Assembly (NCBI RefSeq): GCF_002008165.1
Contig: NZ_MRDM01000014.1
Location: 186,001 to 250,000, forward strand
From: Rhizobium laguerreae
Lineage (GTDB): Bacteria > Pseudomonadota > Alphaproteobacteria > Rhizobiales > Rhizobiaceae
Reading direction: 5' to 3'
Length of the DNA stretch: 64,000 bases
Shown piece by piece: positions 36,535-47,200 of this stretch (position 1 is its first letter; each line of letters starts with the position of its first letter). A model generated the notes under the pieces. That model worked only from the letters and a program-made list of their open reading frames with translations. It was not told the DNA's origin and made no database searches. A program made the position numbers and the translations under genes.

Positions 36535-37905
36535 TTAACGCCGCGTCCGGCCGTCATATTGCTTGACCGTGTCCCCGCCGAAGATCAGGCGTTGCGGATT
36601 GCGGTCGAAGTTGCTGATCGTATCGTTCAGATTGCCCACGGTTCCGCGCATGTCATTGATCAGAGTCTGCACGTCGCGCAAGCCACCGCTCGAGAATTTC
36701 TGCAGATTGTCGGCGATCGGCCCGATCCGCGAATTCAGGTTGTCGGCCACCTTCTTGAAGGATTCCAGCGTATTGCGCGCCTCGGCAAACAGTGATTGCG
36801 TATTGTCGGTTCCGAGCAGCGCATCGACCTTGATGAGGATGCCGTCGATTCGGGTCGACGCCGAATTCAGCTTGTTGGCAAGCTGAGAGACGTCCTGGAT
36901 CGTCTGGTCGATGTCCTTCTGGCGCAGCGAAACGGTGTTGGCGACATCACGGATCGAGGCGACGGCCGTACGCGCATCCTTGGTTGCCTGCGCGATGTCG
37001 TCGACAGAGCCCTTCACCTTCGCAGGATCGATCTGGGCAACGAGCGTATCGACGCGATCGAGCGTCGCCTGCGCCTGCTTGCCGAAATCGTTGAAGGTGG
37101 TGGCCGTCTGGTCGAACTTCTGGATCGCCCCTTTGAGGTCGCCTGAGGCATCGGCGACATTGGCGGTGATCTTCTCGGCATTGGAGACGATGTTGTCGAT
37201 CTTCTGCGCATCGACCGCCTTGACCAGCGATTCGACGGCCTGAAGCGTCGAATCGACACGGCCGGACACGGCCTTCACCGTATTGGAGAGCTCACCCACA
37301 CTCTGCAGGAAGGCGTCGATATTGCCGGAATTCTTCGCAAGCGCATCCGAGAACGTCTCGGCATTCTTGAAAGTCTCGGTCAGCGGCCCGCGCGAATCTT
37401 CGATGAAACCCTGAAGTTCACCGACCGCGTCGTTGGCCCGATCGAGGATCTTGTCGGCCGTCGCCAGAAGATTGGTGACGCTCGACTGGTCGGCGACGAT
37501 GACGGCGCGTTTGTTATTGTCGATCGCATGCTGGAGGATGCTTTCCTCGCCCTTGCGGCCGCCCGAGAGTTCGATATAGGCAGCCCCGGTCAAACCCTGG
37601 ATTTCAAGGGCTGCCTTGGTGGAGGGGTAGATCGGCGCATCGGTACGGACCTGGGTGAAGGCCAGCGAATATTGCGGATCGTCGGCATCGATCGACAGCG
37701 TCTGCACCGAGCCGATCTGGATGCCGTTGAAGCGCACCGGCGAACCGACGCTGAGGCCGTTGGCCGAGCCCGGAATACGAACGATCAACTCCGTCATCGG
37801 GCCGCCTCGGCCATATTCGGCCATCCAGTAGACGAAGCCGAAGGCCGCCGCGATCACCAGCACCGTGAAAAAACCGACAATCGTGTAATTGGCTTTGGTT
37901 TCCAT
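36535..37905 (-). CDS. MCE-domain (MlaD-like) lipid-binding protein
   Basis: 456 residues. One N-terminal membrane anchor, YTIVGFFTVLVIAAAFGFVYWM, precedes one MCE domain (about residues 38-115, with GLSVGSPVRFNGIQIGSV). A long helical region follows (NNKRAVIVADQSSVTNLLAT and on), predicted to line a lipid tunnel across the periplasm. It is much longer than E. coli MlaD (183 residues), as is usual in alphaproteobacteria. Third gene of the operon, 9 bp after the ATPase gene. Confidence 0.92.
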   Translation of the reverse strand: METKANYTIVGFFTVLVIAAAFGFVYWMAEYGRGGPMTELIVRIPGSANGLSVGSPVRFNGIQIGSVQTLSIDADDPQYSLAFTQVRTDAPIYPSTKAALEIQGLTGAAYIELSGGRKGEESILQHAIDNNKRAVIVADQSSVTNLLATADKILDRANDAVGELQGFIEDSRGPLTETFKNAETFSDALAKNSGNIDAFLQSVGELSNTVKAVSGRVDSTLQAVESLVKAVDAQKIDNIVSNAEKITANVADASGDLKGAIQKFDQTATTFNDFGKQAQATLDRVDTLVAQIDPAKVKGSVDDIAQATKDARTAVASIRDVANTVSLRQKDIDQTIQDVSQLANKLNSASTRIDGILIKVDALLGTDNTQSLFAEARNTLESFKKVADNLNSRIGPIADNLQKFSSGGLRDVQTLINDMRGTVGNLNDTISNFDRNPQRLIFGGDTVKQYDGRTRR

Positions 37906-37914
37906 CTTATCCGG

Positions 37915-38757
37915 TCACTTCCCGCTGCTGCCGTGCCGCGCGCCATCGTCCTGCGGCACGATCGACCGCGCCCGTTTGCCCTTGAAATAGGCCTGCACCC
38001 ACGGATCGTCATAGGCCAGCATATCGTCGATCGTGCCTTCCACCATTACCCGCTTCTTTCCGAGCACGGCAATACGGTCGCAGACCGAAAACAGGCTGTC
38101 GAGGTCGTGCGTGACCATATACACGGTCAGTCCCAGACTATCGCGCAGGTTGGCGATCAGTTCGTCGAATTCAGCCGCGCCGATCGGGTCGAGACCCGAA
38201 GTCGGTTCGTCCAGGAAGACGAGCTCCGGATCGAGCGCCAGCGCGCGGGCAAGGGCGGCACGCTTGATCATGCCGCCTGACAGTTCGGACGGGTATTTGT
38301 CGGCGGCGTCGGCCGCAAGCCCGACCATGCGGATCTTCAGATGCGCCAGTTCGTCCATCAGCGAGCGCGGCAGGTCGAGATATTCGCGCATCGGCACCTG
38401 GATGTTCTCCTTGACCGTCAGCGACGAGAACAGTGCTCCCTGCTGGAACAGCACGCCGAGCCGCATGTCGAGCGCGTTGCGCTGCGGCTCGTCGAGCTCG
38501 TCGAAATCCTGGCCGAGGATCTTGATCGTGCCGGAGCGGCGCGGCAGCAGCCTGAGCACGGTGCGCATCAACACCGATTTGCCGGTGCCAGACGCGCCGA
38601 CGAAACCGAGGATCTCGCCGCGGTAGATATTGAGGTTCAGATTGTCGAGCACGACCTTGGAGCCGAAGCCGACGGTGACGTCGCGCGCCGACAGCACGAT
38701 GTCCCTTTCGTCCTTGTCTTCCGTATCGATCGGTTTCTCGTCCACGCGGTCCGCCAT
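37915..38757 (-). CDS. MlaF-like ABC transporter ATP-binding protein
   Basis: 280 residues from the ATG at 38757 (MADRVDEKPIDTEDKDERD). Walker A GASGTGKSVLMRT, Q-loop GVLFQQGALFSSLTV, signature LSGGMIKRAALARALAL, Walker B PELVFLDEPTSGLDP, and H-loop YMVTHDLDSL. The glycine-methionine-rich signature (LSGGM) is typical of MlaF. It drives phospholipid movement by the permease encoded just upstream; only 1 bp separates the two genes. Confidence 0.94.
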   Translation of the reverse strand: MADRVDEKPIDTEDKDERDIVLSARDVTVGFGSKVVLDNLNLNIYRGEILGFVGASGTGKSVLMRTVLRLLPRRSGTIKILGQDFDELDEPQRNALDMRLGVLFQQGALFSSLTVKENIQVPMREYLDLPRSLMDELAHLKIRMVGLAADAADKYPSELSGGMIKRAALARALALDPELVFLDEPTSGLDPIGAAEFDELIANLRDSLGLTVYMVTHDLDSLFSVCDRIAVLGKKRVMVEGTIDDMLAYDDPWVQAYFKGKRARSIVPQDDGARHGSSGK

Positions 38758-38758
38758 G

Positions 38759-39928
38759 CTAAAAGTCGATCGCTGCATAGAACATCGCAAAAAGCCCGTC
38801 CATCAGGATGACGACGAAAATCGCCTTGACCACCGCGGCCGTCACGTGCTGGCCGAGCGACTCCGCGCTGCCGCCGACCTTCAGCCCCTCGACAGCGGCA
38901 ACGATGCCGATGACCAGCGCCATGAACGGCGCCTTGATCATGCCTGAGAGCACCGTCGACAGTGTCACCGCCTCGTGCAGGCGCGACAGGAAATTGGCGA
39001 AGGTGATGCCGGAATAGCCCCAGGCGACAGCGGCAGCCCCGCCCAGCGAAGCGAAATTCGCCAGCACCGTCAAAAGCGGCAGCGCAATCGTCAACGCCAC
39101 CAGCCGCGGGAAGATCAGCACGCCGATCGGGTTCAGCCCCATCACCTTCAGCGCGTCGATCTCCTCGCGCATCTTCATCGAACCGATTTCGGCGGTGATG
39201 GCACTGCCCGAACGGCCGGCGATCATGATCGAGGTCAGAAGCACGCCGATTTCGCGCAATTGCAGGATGCCGACGAGATCGACGACGAAAACCTCAGCGC
39301 CGAAATAGCGCAGCTGAAAGGCGCCCTGCTGGGCGATGATCGCCCCGATCAGAAACGACATCAACAGAATGATCGGAACGGCGCGAACGCCCATATGGTC
39401 GATCTGGTTGACGATGGAAGCCGGCGAAACGCCACTGCCGCGGCCGAACTTCATCTGCGCGCCGCGCACCGCCGAGCCGAGGATATACATGGCGGCAGCG
39501 AAATTGTCCCAGACCTCATAGGTCATTTTGCCGATCGGCGCGAGGATGCGCGCGGCAAGCGAGACTTTCTCCGTCTGCTCCGGCTCGGGCTTGGCCGGCT
39601 CCTCGGAAAACATCTCGAGCATTTCGTCGATATGCGGGTTGGTGCCTTCGAAGCGAACCGCCCGCCCGCCCGCCTCTTCCTGTTTCTTCAGCCGGCACAG
39701 CAGCCAGATGCCGGCTGTGTCGATCTCCGATATGTCCGAGAGGTCTACCGTCAGGTCGCCGGTCTTCTTCTGCAGGAGCTTTTCGAAATCGCGCAGCACC
39801 AGATGGATGTAGGCGCTGCGCCAATTTCCCTGAAGACGCACACGCTGTCCCGAGCCATCAGCCTGGTCGTTCACATCAAGTGAGGCGGCGTTGCGATTCT
39901 CGGCGTTCAAGATACTTGTGTCTTTCAA
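38759..39928 (-). CDS. MlaE-like permease with fused STAS domain
   Basis: 389 residues. The N-terminal 110 residues form a STAS domain (LTVDLSDISEIDTAGIWLLCRLKKQ), equivalent to E. coli MlaB but fused here. The rest is the MlaE permease with PIILLMSFLIGAIIAQQGAFQLRYFG, the coupling-helix segment IMIAGRSGSAITAEIGSMKMREEIDAL, and further membrane helices to the end. First gene of the operon, so the order is permease-ATPase-MCE protein-lipoprotein. No MlaC or MlaA gene is nearby. Confidence 0.94.
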   Translation of the reverse strand: MKDTSILNAENRNAASLDVNDQADGSGQRVRLQGNWRSAYIHLVLRDFEKLLQKKTGDLTVDLSDISEIDTAGIWLLCRLKKQEEAGGRAVRFEGTNPHIDEMLEMFSEEPAKPEPEQTEKVSLAARILAPIGKMTYEVWDNFAAAMYILGSAVRGAQMKFGRGSGVSPASIVNQIDHMGVRAVPIILLMSFLIGAIIAQQGAFQLRYFGAEVFVVDLVGILQLREIGVLLTSIMIAGRSGSAITAEIGSMKMREEIDALKVMGLNPIGVLIFPRLVALTIALPLLTVLANFASLGGAAAVAWGYSGITFANFLSRLHEAVTLSTVLSGMIKAPFMALVIGIVAAVEGLKVGGSAESLGQHVTAAVVKAIFVVILMDGLFAMFYAAIDF

Positions 39929-40030
39929 GGCTTACAGCGACATTGCCGAATCGCGAAGCAGATCGTTCGTCGCCCGGCGCGTCAATATACAGAAGCACCG
40001 TGCAATTTCCATGCTCGCAGGAGAGCAATA

Positions 40031-41014
40031 ATGCCGCGTACCCTCGATATCCAGATGAATTCCTTTCCGATTGCCGGGACCTTCACCATCTCGCGCGGGG
40101 CAAAGACCGAAGCCGAGGTCATCACCTGCACGCTTGTCGAAGAGGGTGCGCAGGGGCTTGGCGAATGCGTGCCTTATCGCCGTTATGGCGAGACCATGCA
40201 GAGCGTTTTCGCCCAGATCGAAGCGGCGCGACCGTTGATCGAGGCCGGCATTTCGCGCCGCGACCTGCTGTCGGCCATGCCGCCGGGTGCGGCCCGCAAC
40301 GCCGTCGATTGCGCCCTCTGGGATCTTGAGGCGAAGCGGACGGGAGACAGCGTCGCCGCCCGCCTCGGCCTTTCCGCTCCGCAGCCGCTCACCACCGCCA
40401 TCACCATCTCGCTCGGTGAGCCGGAGGTGATGGCCGCCCGGGCGCGCGAGCATGCCGGCCGTGCCCTGCTGAAGGTCAAGGTCGGCACTGGCGACGATGA
40501 AAGCCGCATCCGCGCCGTCCGCGCCGCCGCGCCCGATGCCGAAATCATCCTCGACGCCAATGAAGGCTGGCCCGAAGCGGTGTTGGAGCGTCATCTCCAT
40601 ATCGCCGCAGAAGCAGGCATCGCCCTCGTCGAGCAGCCGCTGCCGGCCGGCCGCGATGGGCTGCTCGCCGAAATCCGCCGCCCGCTCCTCGTCTGCGCCG
40701 ATGAGAGCGTCCACCACACCGGCGATCTCGCAAGCCTTGCCGACCGCTACGACGCGATCAACATCAAGCTCGACAAGACGGGCGGCCTGACGGAGGCGCT
40801 GTCGATGAAGGCCGAGGCCGAACGGCTTGGATTCAGCATCATGATCGGCTGCATGGTCGGCACCTCGCTTGCCATGGCGCCCGCAGTATTACTCGCCCAG
40901 AACGCCGATTTCGTCGATCTCGACGGCCCGCTGCTGCTTGCCCGCGACCGCGAACCCGGCCTGCGCTACGCCGCTTCCCTGGTCTTTCCGCCCGAGACCG
41001 CGCTCTGGGGCTGA
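40031..41014 (+). CDS. dgcA: Enolase-superfamily dipeptide epimerase / N-acetyl-Glu racemase (DgcA-like)
   Basis: 327 residues. The muconate-cycloisomerase-type barrel shows the catalytic KxK (LLKVKVGTGDD), three metal ligands (ILDANEGW, VEQPLP, CADESV) and the second catalytic Lys in INIKLDKTGG. The N-terminal capping domain opens with SFPIAGTFTISRG. This set matches L-Ala-D/L-Glu epimerases and the rhizobial DgcA racemase; the substrate is a cell-wall-derived or D-Glu compound. An MFS gene ends inside its 3' end on the other strand. Confidence 0.88.
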   Translation: MPRTLDIQMNSFPIAGTFTISRGAKTEAEVITCTLVEEGAQGLGECVPYRRYGETMQSVFAQIEAARPLIEAGISRRDLLSAMPPGAARNAVDCALWDLEAKRTGDSVAARLGLSAPQPLTTAITISLGEPEVMAARAREHAGRALLKVKVGTGDDESRIRAVRAAAPDAEIILDANEGWPEAVLERHLHIAAEAGIALVEQPLPAGRDGLLAEIRRPLLVCADESVHHTGDLASLADRYDAINIKLDKTGGLTEALSMKAEAERLGFSIMIGCMVGTSLAMAPAVLLAQNADFVDLDGPLLLARDREPGLRYAASLVFPPETALWG

Positions 41015-42186
41015 AGGTAATAGGCTGAGATGACGAGGCCGAGGCCGGTGAATGCCACCACGGCCATGACGTAATAGCTGACGACGCCGAGCGAGGCATA
41101 GAGATAACCCGACGCCAGGGTCATCAGCGCCATCGCCATGCCGACATAGAAGAAATAGGCGCCCTGCGCCGAGGATTCCTGCGTCTCCTGCACCGTCGCC
41201 ACGATCCGCCGCTGCACGCCGGTATGCACGAAGGCGTAGGTGAAGCCGTGGAAACATTGCAACAGGAAGAAACCGGCAAATCCCGTATTCATCGGAAACA
41301 GGATCCAGCGGCAGACGCTGATGGCGCAGCCGAAGCGGATCAGCGTCCAGGCGTCGAAGCGACGGCTGAGGCGCTTCGACAGGAAGAACACCGTCACTTC
41401 CGAAGCGACGCCGGCGCTCCAGAGCAGGCCGACCTCGGTACCGGAAAAACCGAGGTGATGCCAGTAGATCGAGGAGAAGGCGTTGAGCACCGCATGGCTC
41501 GATTGCTGGATGGCGACGCCGATCAAGAGCAGCAGCAAGTGCGGCTCACGCAGGCCGCTGCCGGTGGCGGCCGGAAGATCGATCGGCTGGCCTCGCCGCC
41601 GCGTCGGCCCGATGCGCGGGCAGAAGATCGCCATGACCACGGTCATGATAAAGCCGAACATCATGATCGGCAGCACCATCCCCCCGCCCCACTGGTTGAT
41701 GAGTTCGCCGCCAACCAGCGTCGAAACGATGAAAGCAATCGAGCCCCAGACCCGCATCGATCCGTAATCGAGCCCCCAGCGGCGCACGCCCGATATGACG
41801 ATCGATTCGACGACCGGCACATAGGGCGCGAAGGTGGCGCCTTGCAGCGTAAAGACGATGAAGACAGGCCAGAAAGTCGTCGTCCAGTAAAGTGCTACCG
41901 CCGTCAGCAGCGACAGGCCACCTGACCAGAGCAGCACATCGGCTCGCTCCTTCATCCGGTCGGCGATCATGGCGACAACAGGCGCCACCAGCACGCGCAC
42001 CACCATAGGAACGGCCAGGATGACACCGATTTCGTGGTCGCTGAAGCTGTGGCCCGCAAGCCAGACGGGGAAGAACGGCAGGACGATGCCGTTGACGAGC
42101 AGCGGCGCGCAATAGGAAAGCGCGCTGAGCAGCCGGAAGCGCGGCGGCGCTCCCTCACCCGTCGGGGAATTTTGAGCGGGAATCAT
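40966..42186 (-). CDS. MFS transporter (HCA/LacY-like, 12 membrane segments)
   Basis: 406 residues, twelve hydrophobic segments. The first (LLSALSYCAPLLVNGIVLPFFPVWL) and the loop ADRMKERADVLLWSGG match the MFS_1-like/HcaT branch, as does YGSMRVWGSIAFI. Family members import sugars or phenylpropanoids; the substrate is unknown. The last 49 bp overlap the 3' end of the epimerase gene in antiparallel orientation. The final Gln-rich tail (LQPQSAVSGGKTREAA) is encoded by the overlap. Confidence 0.9.
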   Translation of the reverse strand: MIPAQNSPTGEGAPPRFRLLSALSYCAPLLVNGIVLPFFPVWLAGHSFSDHEIGVILAVPMVVRVLVAPVVAMIADRMKERADVLLWSGGLSLLTAVALYWTTTFWPVFIVFTLQGATFAPYVPVVESIVISGVRRWGLDYGSMRVWGSIAFIVSTLVGGELINQWGGGMVLPIMMFGFIMTVVMAIFCPRIGPTRRRGQPIDLPAATGSGLREPHLLLLLIGVAIQQSSHAVLNAFSSIYWHHLGFSGTEVGLLWSAGVASEVTVFFLSKRLSRRFDAWTLIRFGCAISVCRWILFPMNTGFAGFFLLQCFHGFTYAFVHTGVQRRIVATVQETQESSAQGAYFFYVGMAMALMTLASGYLYASLGVVSYYVMAVVAFTGLGLVISAYYLQPQSAVSGGKTREAA

Positions 42187-42397
42187 GGGTGGACCTGAAG
42201 GAAACTCGTCGTTGTCCTAACACACCACCTTGGAGGCGACTATTGCGAGAAATAGCCGTTCTGAAACGTTTTAGAAAATAAATAGGGCCTGTCGCCTGAC
42301 GGTAACGGCCAAATTGCTACTGCAAAAATCTCAAGGTGCTACGGCGTCCGTTGCGCATCTGAGCAGACGCGTGGCATTTAAAGCCTGGGCGGAAAAA

Positions 42398-43210
42398 TCA
42401 GGCGGCCTGCGGGGCCAGTTCACCCTCGTCATGCATTTCGATGGCGGCAAGCGCCGGCACACTGCTGGCGAGCGCCCGCCAGGTGATCAGTTCGAACGTG
42501 CCGTCCTCGTGCTCGGCGACTGCCGTGCAGCTTTCCACCCAATCGCCGGTGTTGATGTAGCGGATGCCGTCCATATCCTGGATGATGGCATGATGGATAT
42601 GTCCGCAGATCACGCCATCGGCGCCATGCTTGCGGGCTTCCTCGGCCACGACGCGCTCGAATTCGCCGATGAAGTTGACGGCATGCTTGACCTGGAGCTT
42701 CGCCCAGGCCGAGAACGACCAGTAGGGCATGCCGAGCCGGCGGCGCACTGCCGCAAGGATGATATTGATGCGGATCGCAGTGTCATAGGCCCAGTCGCCG
42801 AGATAGGCGAGCAGTCGCGCATTGCGGACGACAACGTCGAACTCGTCACCATGCAGGATCAGGTATTTCTTGCCGTCGGCGCCGTCATGCATCATGCGCT
42901 CGACGACCTCGATGCCGCCGAAATGCATGCCCGGGAAGGCGCGCAGGAATTCGTCGTGATTGCCGGGAATATAGACGACGCGCGTGCCCTTGCGCGCCTT
43001 GCGCAACAGCTTCTGGACGACGTCGTTGCAGACCTGCGGCCAGTACCAGCTGCGCTTCAGGCGCCAGCCGTCGACGATGTCGCCGACGAGCACGATCGTA
43101 TCGGCCTCGTGGTGACGCAGGAAATCCAAGAGGAAGTCGGCCTTCGCGGCCTTCGAGCCGAGATGGACATCGGAAATGAAGAGCGTGCGGAAATGTCTGG
43201 GTTCCATCAT
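42398..43210 (-). CDS. LpxH-like metallophosphoesterase (UDP-2,3-diacylglucosamine diphosphatase family)
   Basis: 270 residues from the ATG at 43210; a GTG at 43219 is also possible. Five calcineurin-type metal blocks are present: DVHLGSKAAK, GDIVDGW, GNHDE, ILHGDEFD and CGHIHHA. The insert LLAYLGDWAYDTAIRINIILAAVRRRLG is the helical lid of LpxH-like enzymes, which cut UDP-diacylglucosamine to lipid X in lipid A synthesis. Alphaproteobacteria often use LpxI for that step, so the actual substrate here is uncertain. Confidence 0.85.
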   Translation of the reverse strand: MMEPRHFRTLFISDVHLGSKAAKADFLLDFLRHHEADTIVLVGDIVDGWRLKRSWYWPQVCNDVVQKLLRKARKGTRVVYIPGNHDEFLRAFPGMHFGGIEVVERMMHDGADGKKYLILHGDEFDVVVRNARLLAYLGDWAYDTAIRINIILAAVRRRLGMPYWSFSAWAKLQVKHAVNFIGEFERVVAEEARKHGADGVICGHIHHAIIQDMDGIRYINTGDWVESCTAVAEHEDGTFELITWRALASSVPALAAIEMHDEGELAPQAA

Positions 43211-43450
43211 GTCTTTCACGAGCTACCGCTCATGTCCCATCTTTCATCTAGCCTTCCAAAACCAGACTCGTGTTTCAGGAAGATGACAAGGTGTGGAAAA
43301 GCCCTGCAAACCCGATCATCCCGCGCTGGCAGAATGCCTGTCGCCGCGCGGCCGCATGGCCGTCGCTGCCAGGACTGCCGGCCATGTTGCCCTGCGCATT
43401 CAGGACGTTCATGATGGCGGCGATTCATATCCGACAATGCGGGATGGCTG

Positions 43451-44200
43451 ATGCGTCTTTTTCTCGTTCGCCATGGCGAATCCCTCGGCAATATCAACGA
43501 ACAGGCCTACCGCCAATTCGGCGATCACAATGTGCCGCTGACGCGGTGGGGCCATCGGCAGGCTCTCGAAGCAGGCAGCGTGATCGCCTCCTATCTCAAG
43601 GCATTGCCGAGCGCGGGTTTCGGCAAGCTGCATATCTGGTACTCGCCCTTTCTCAGGACCCGGCAGAGCAAGGATGCGCTGCTCGAAGCCCTGCCGGAAA
43701 GCTTCGTCGGCGATATCAGGGAGGATTATCTGCTGCGCGAGCAGGATTTCGGTCTCTTCACCGAAATCTACGAACACGCCGAACAGAAGCAGAAGTTTCC
43801 CGAGGAGTTCGAAAAATGGGCAAGGCTGCGCAGCAACAGCGGCAAGTTCTACGCACGGCCGCCGGATGGCGAAAGCCGGGCGGATGTGGCGCAGCGGGTG
43901 CGCCTATTCCTCCAGACCGTCATGCACGACGCCGAAAATAGCGACCACAACCTCGTGATCGTCGGTCATGGCGTCACCAATCGGGCGGTCGAAATGAACT
44001 TCCTGCACCGCCCTGTCGAGTGGTTCGAGCGCTCCGACAATCCTGGAAACGCCGATATCACCCTGATCGAGGGGACGCGCTCGCAAGGATACGAGTCAAT
44101 CCTGCTGCACCAGGCTGCCGACCGGCAGCCGGGACAGGAAGGCGAACTGCGCGATGCCTATGGCGCCGACGTGACGATCACGCCGAAGCCGACTGCATAA
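43451..44200 (+). CDS. Histidine phosphatase (phosphoglycerate mutase family)
   Basis: 249 residues. The catalytic RHG motif opens the protein (MRLFLVRHGESLGN); the second Arg is in YSPFLRTRQSK, the Glu in REQDFGLF, and the second His in IVGHGVTNRA. The insert with KQKFPEEFEKWARLRSNSGKFYARPPDGES suggests a broad-specificity phosphatase rather than a glycolytic mutase. It is divergent from the LpxH-like gene and convergent with the efflux operon. Confidence 0.9.
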   Translation: MRLFLVRHGESLGNINEQAYRQFGDHNVPLTRWGHRQALEAGSVIASYLKALPSAGFGKLHIWYSPFLRTRQSKDALLEALPESFVGDIREDYLLREQDFGLFTEIYEHAEQKQKFPEEFEKWARLRSNSGKFYARPPDGESRADVAQRVRLFLQTVMHDAENSDHNLVIVGHGVTNRAVEMNFLHRPVEWFERSDNPGNADITLIEGTRSQGYESILLHQAADRQPGQEGELRDAYGADVTITPKPTA

Positions 44201-44229
44201 TTCCTGAAATCGGGCCGGCGCAAAGGTGC

Positions 44230-44254
44230 GGCGGGTTGCGCAAGGCAACCCGCC
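44230..44254. terminator. Hairpin between convergent phosphatase and RND genes
   Basis: GGCGGGTTGC (44230-44239) and GCAACCCGCC (44245-44254), loop GCAAG. There is no long U-run on either side, but the position 12 bp from the RND stop and 30 bp from the phosphatase stop fits a shared terminator. Confidence 0.6.
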
Positions 44255-44265
44255 AACTCTTCACC

Positions 44266-47200
44266 TCAGGTCGGCGACGTGACGGTTGCCGGCTCCTGCC
44301 CGGCCTGGGCCGCCTCATGCACAGTCTCCGGCCGCTTCGTCCTTAAGAGACGCAGCACAAAGACGAAGAAGACGGGAACGAAGAAGATCGCCAGCACCGT
44401 CGCCGAGATCATGCCGCCGAGCACGCCCGTGCCGATGGCATTCTGGCTCGCCGCACTTGGGCCGGTGGCGATCGCCAGAGGCACCACGCCCAAAGTGAAG
44501 GCGAGCGAGGTCATGATGATCGGCCGGAAGCGCAGACGAGCGCCTTCGATCGCGGCATCCATCAGCGATTTGCCCTCGGCAAAGCCGTCCTTGGCGAATT
44601 CGACGATCAGGATGGCGTTCTTCGCCGACAGTCCGATGATCGCGATCAGGCCGACCTTGAAGTAGATGTCGTTGGACATGTCGCGGCTCATCACCGCGAG
44701 CACGCAGCCGATGACGCCGAGCGGCACGACCAGCATCACCGACAACGGGATGGACCAGCTCTCGTAAAGCCCCGACAGCAGCAGGAAGACGAAAAGGATG
44801 CTGAGGCCGAACAGGAACGGCGCCTGCGATCCCGATCTCAACTCCTCCAGCGACTGGCCGGTCCATTCGAAGCCGAAGCCATCGGGAAGTTCCGAGGCCA
44901 ACCGCTCCATTTCGGCAATTGCCGCGCCCGATGAATTTCCAGGCGCCGGAGCACCCGAAATGCGCACGGAAGGGTAGCCGTTATAACCGACGATCTGCGC
45001 CGGTCCCTTCTGCCATTCGGCGACGGCGAAGGACGACAGCGGCACCATGCCGCCGCTCGCATTGCGGACATTGAGCTTCATCAGGTCTTCCGCCTGAAGC
45101 CTGCTCTTGTCCTGCGCCTGCACGATGACGCGCTGCATGCGGCCCGAATTCGGGAAGTCGTTGACATAGCTCGAACCGAGATTGGCGGTGATCGTGCTGT
45201 TGATGTCGGCGAAGGCGACGCCGAAGGTATTTGCCTTTTCGCGGTCGATGACGAGCACGAGTTGGGCCGAGTCCGGCATGCCTTCCGGTCGGATGCCTGA
45301 TATGATGGGGTTCTGCGATGCCTTGCCGATCAGCATTCCCGCCGCCTCGGTCAGTGCCGCCTGGCCTTTCGCCCCGCGATCCTGAAGGCGGAAGGTGAAG
45401 CCGTTGGTCGTGCCGAACCCTTCGATCGGCGGCGGTGACAAAGCGAAGGATGTGGCGTCCTTCAGCCCAAATAGCTGCATGTTGGCGCGGTTGGAGATCT
45501 CCTGTACCGAATTGCCGGCGCCGCGTTCGGCCCAGTCCTTGAGCGTGACGAACACCAGGGCGGCGTTCGGCCCCTGCCCCGAGAAGCTGAAGCCCTGGAT
45601 CGCAACGACGTTGGCAACGGCCGGTTCCTTCTTGAAGATCGCTTCGATGCTTTCAAGCGAGGCCACCGTGCGGTTGCGGCTCGCCTCCGGCGGTCCCTGC
45701 ACGTCGACGATCAGGAAGCCCTGATCCTCATCCGGCACGAAGCTGCTCGGCAGGTTGACGAAAAGATAGCCAAGGCCGATGAGCAGCGCGACATAGACGG
45801 CCATGACCCGCCAGGAGCGCTTGGCCAGTCCCTCGACGGTGCGGGCATAACCCCCTGTCAGTCGATCGAAGTTGCGGTTGAACCAGCCGGCGATGCCTTT
45901 CTTCTCGTGATGACCCTTGATCGGCTTCAGGAAGGTGGCGCAAAGCGCCGGGGTCAGCGACAGCGCCAGGAAGGCCGAAAACAGGATGGATACGACCATG
46001 GTCAGACTGAACTGACGGTAAATGATGCCTGTCGAGCCTGGGAAGAACGCCATTGGCACGAAGACGCAGGAGAGAACCAGCGTAATCCCGAGGATCGCGC
46101 CGGTGATCTGCCGCATCGCCTTCTTGGTCGCTTCCTTCGGTGACAGCCCTTCCACCGCCATCAGCCGTTCGACGTTTTCCACCACCACGATGGCGTCGTC
46201 GACGAGAATGCCGATGGCAAGCACCATCGCGAACATCGTCAGCACGTTGATCGAGAAGCCTGCGGCAAACATGACGGCAAGCGTCCCGAGCAGCGCGACG
46301 GGCACGACGAGCGTTGGAATGATCGTATAGCGGAAGCTCTGCAGGAAGATGAGCATGACGACGAAGACGAGCGCGACGGCTTCTGCAAGCGTATGCGCCA
46401 CCTTCTCGATCGATGCCGAGACGAACGGGCTGGTATCATAGGGAACGGAATATTCGACGCCGTCAGGGAAGAAACGTGACAGCTCCTCCATCTTCGCCTT
46501 GACTAGGTTGGAGGTGTTGACGGCATTGCCCGTCGACGACAGCTGGATGGCAATGGCGGCACTTGGCTGCCCGTTCAAGCGGGTGGAGAAGCTGTAGCTC
46601 TCGCTGCCCTCTTCGATGCGCGCAACGTCGCGCAGCCTAACGTTCGATCCGTCGGCATTGGCGCGCAGCACGATGTCTCCGAACTCCTTGCTGTCGGTCA
46701 GTTGCCCCTTCACCAGCACCGTCGCCGTCAGGTCCTGCGAGATCGGATTGGGTGCTGCGCCGATCTGGCCAGCCGCGACCTGGGCGTTCTGCGCCGAGAT
46801 CGCCGCGCTGATGTCGGATGCTGTCAGGTTCAGGCCGACCATCTTGTCGGGATCGATCCAGATGCGCATCGCCCGCTGCGAGGCAAACAGCTGGGCGCGG
46901 CCGACACCCTCGAGACGGCGCAGCTCGCCGATGACGTTTCGGTTGAGATAGTCGCCGAGCGCCACCTCGTCGGTCTTCCCATCCGTCGAGGTCAGCGAGA
47001 TGAACATCAGGAAGCCGGACGATGCCTCCTCGACCGTGATGCCCTGATCCTTGACGGATTGCGGCAGCCGCGGTTCGACGCGGCGGATGGCGTTCTGAAC
47101 GTCGACCGAGGCCTGGTCGATATCGGTGCCGGCCGCAAAGGTCGCGGTGATCGTCATCGCGCCCGATGTATCGGAGGTCGACTCGAAATAGGAAAGGTGC

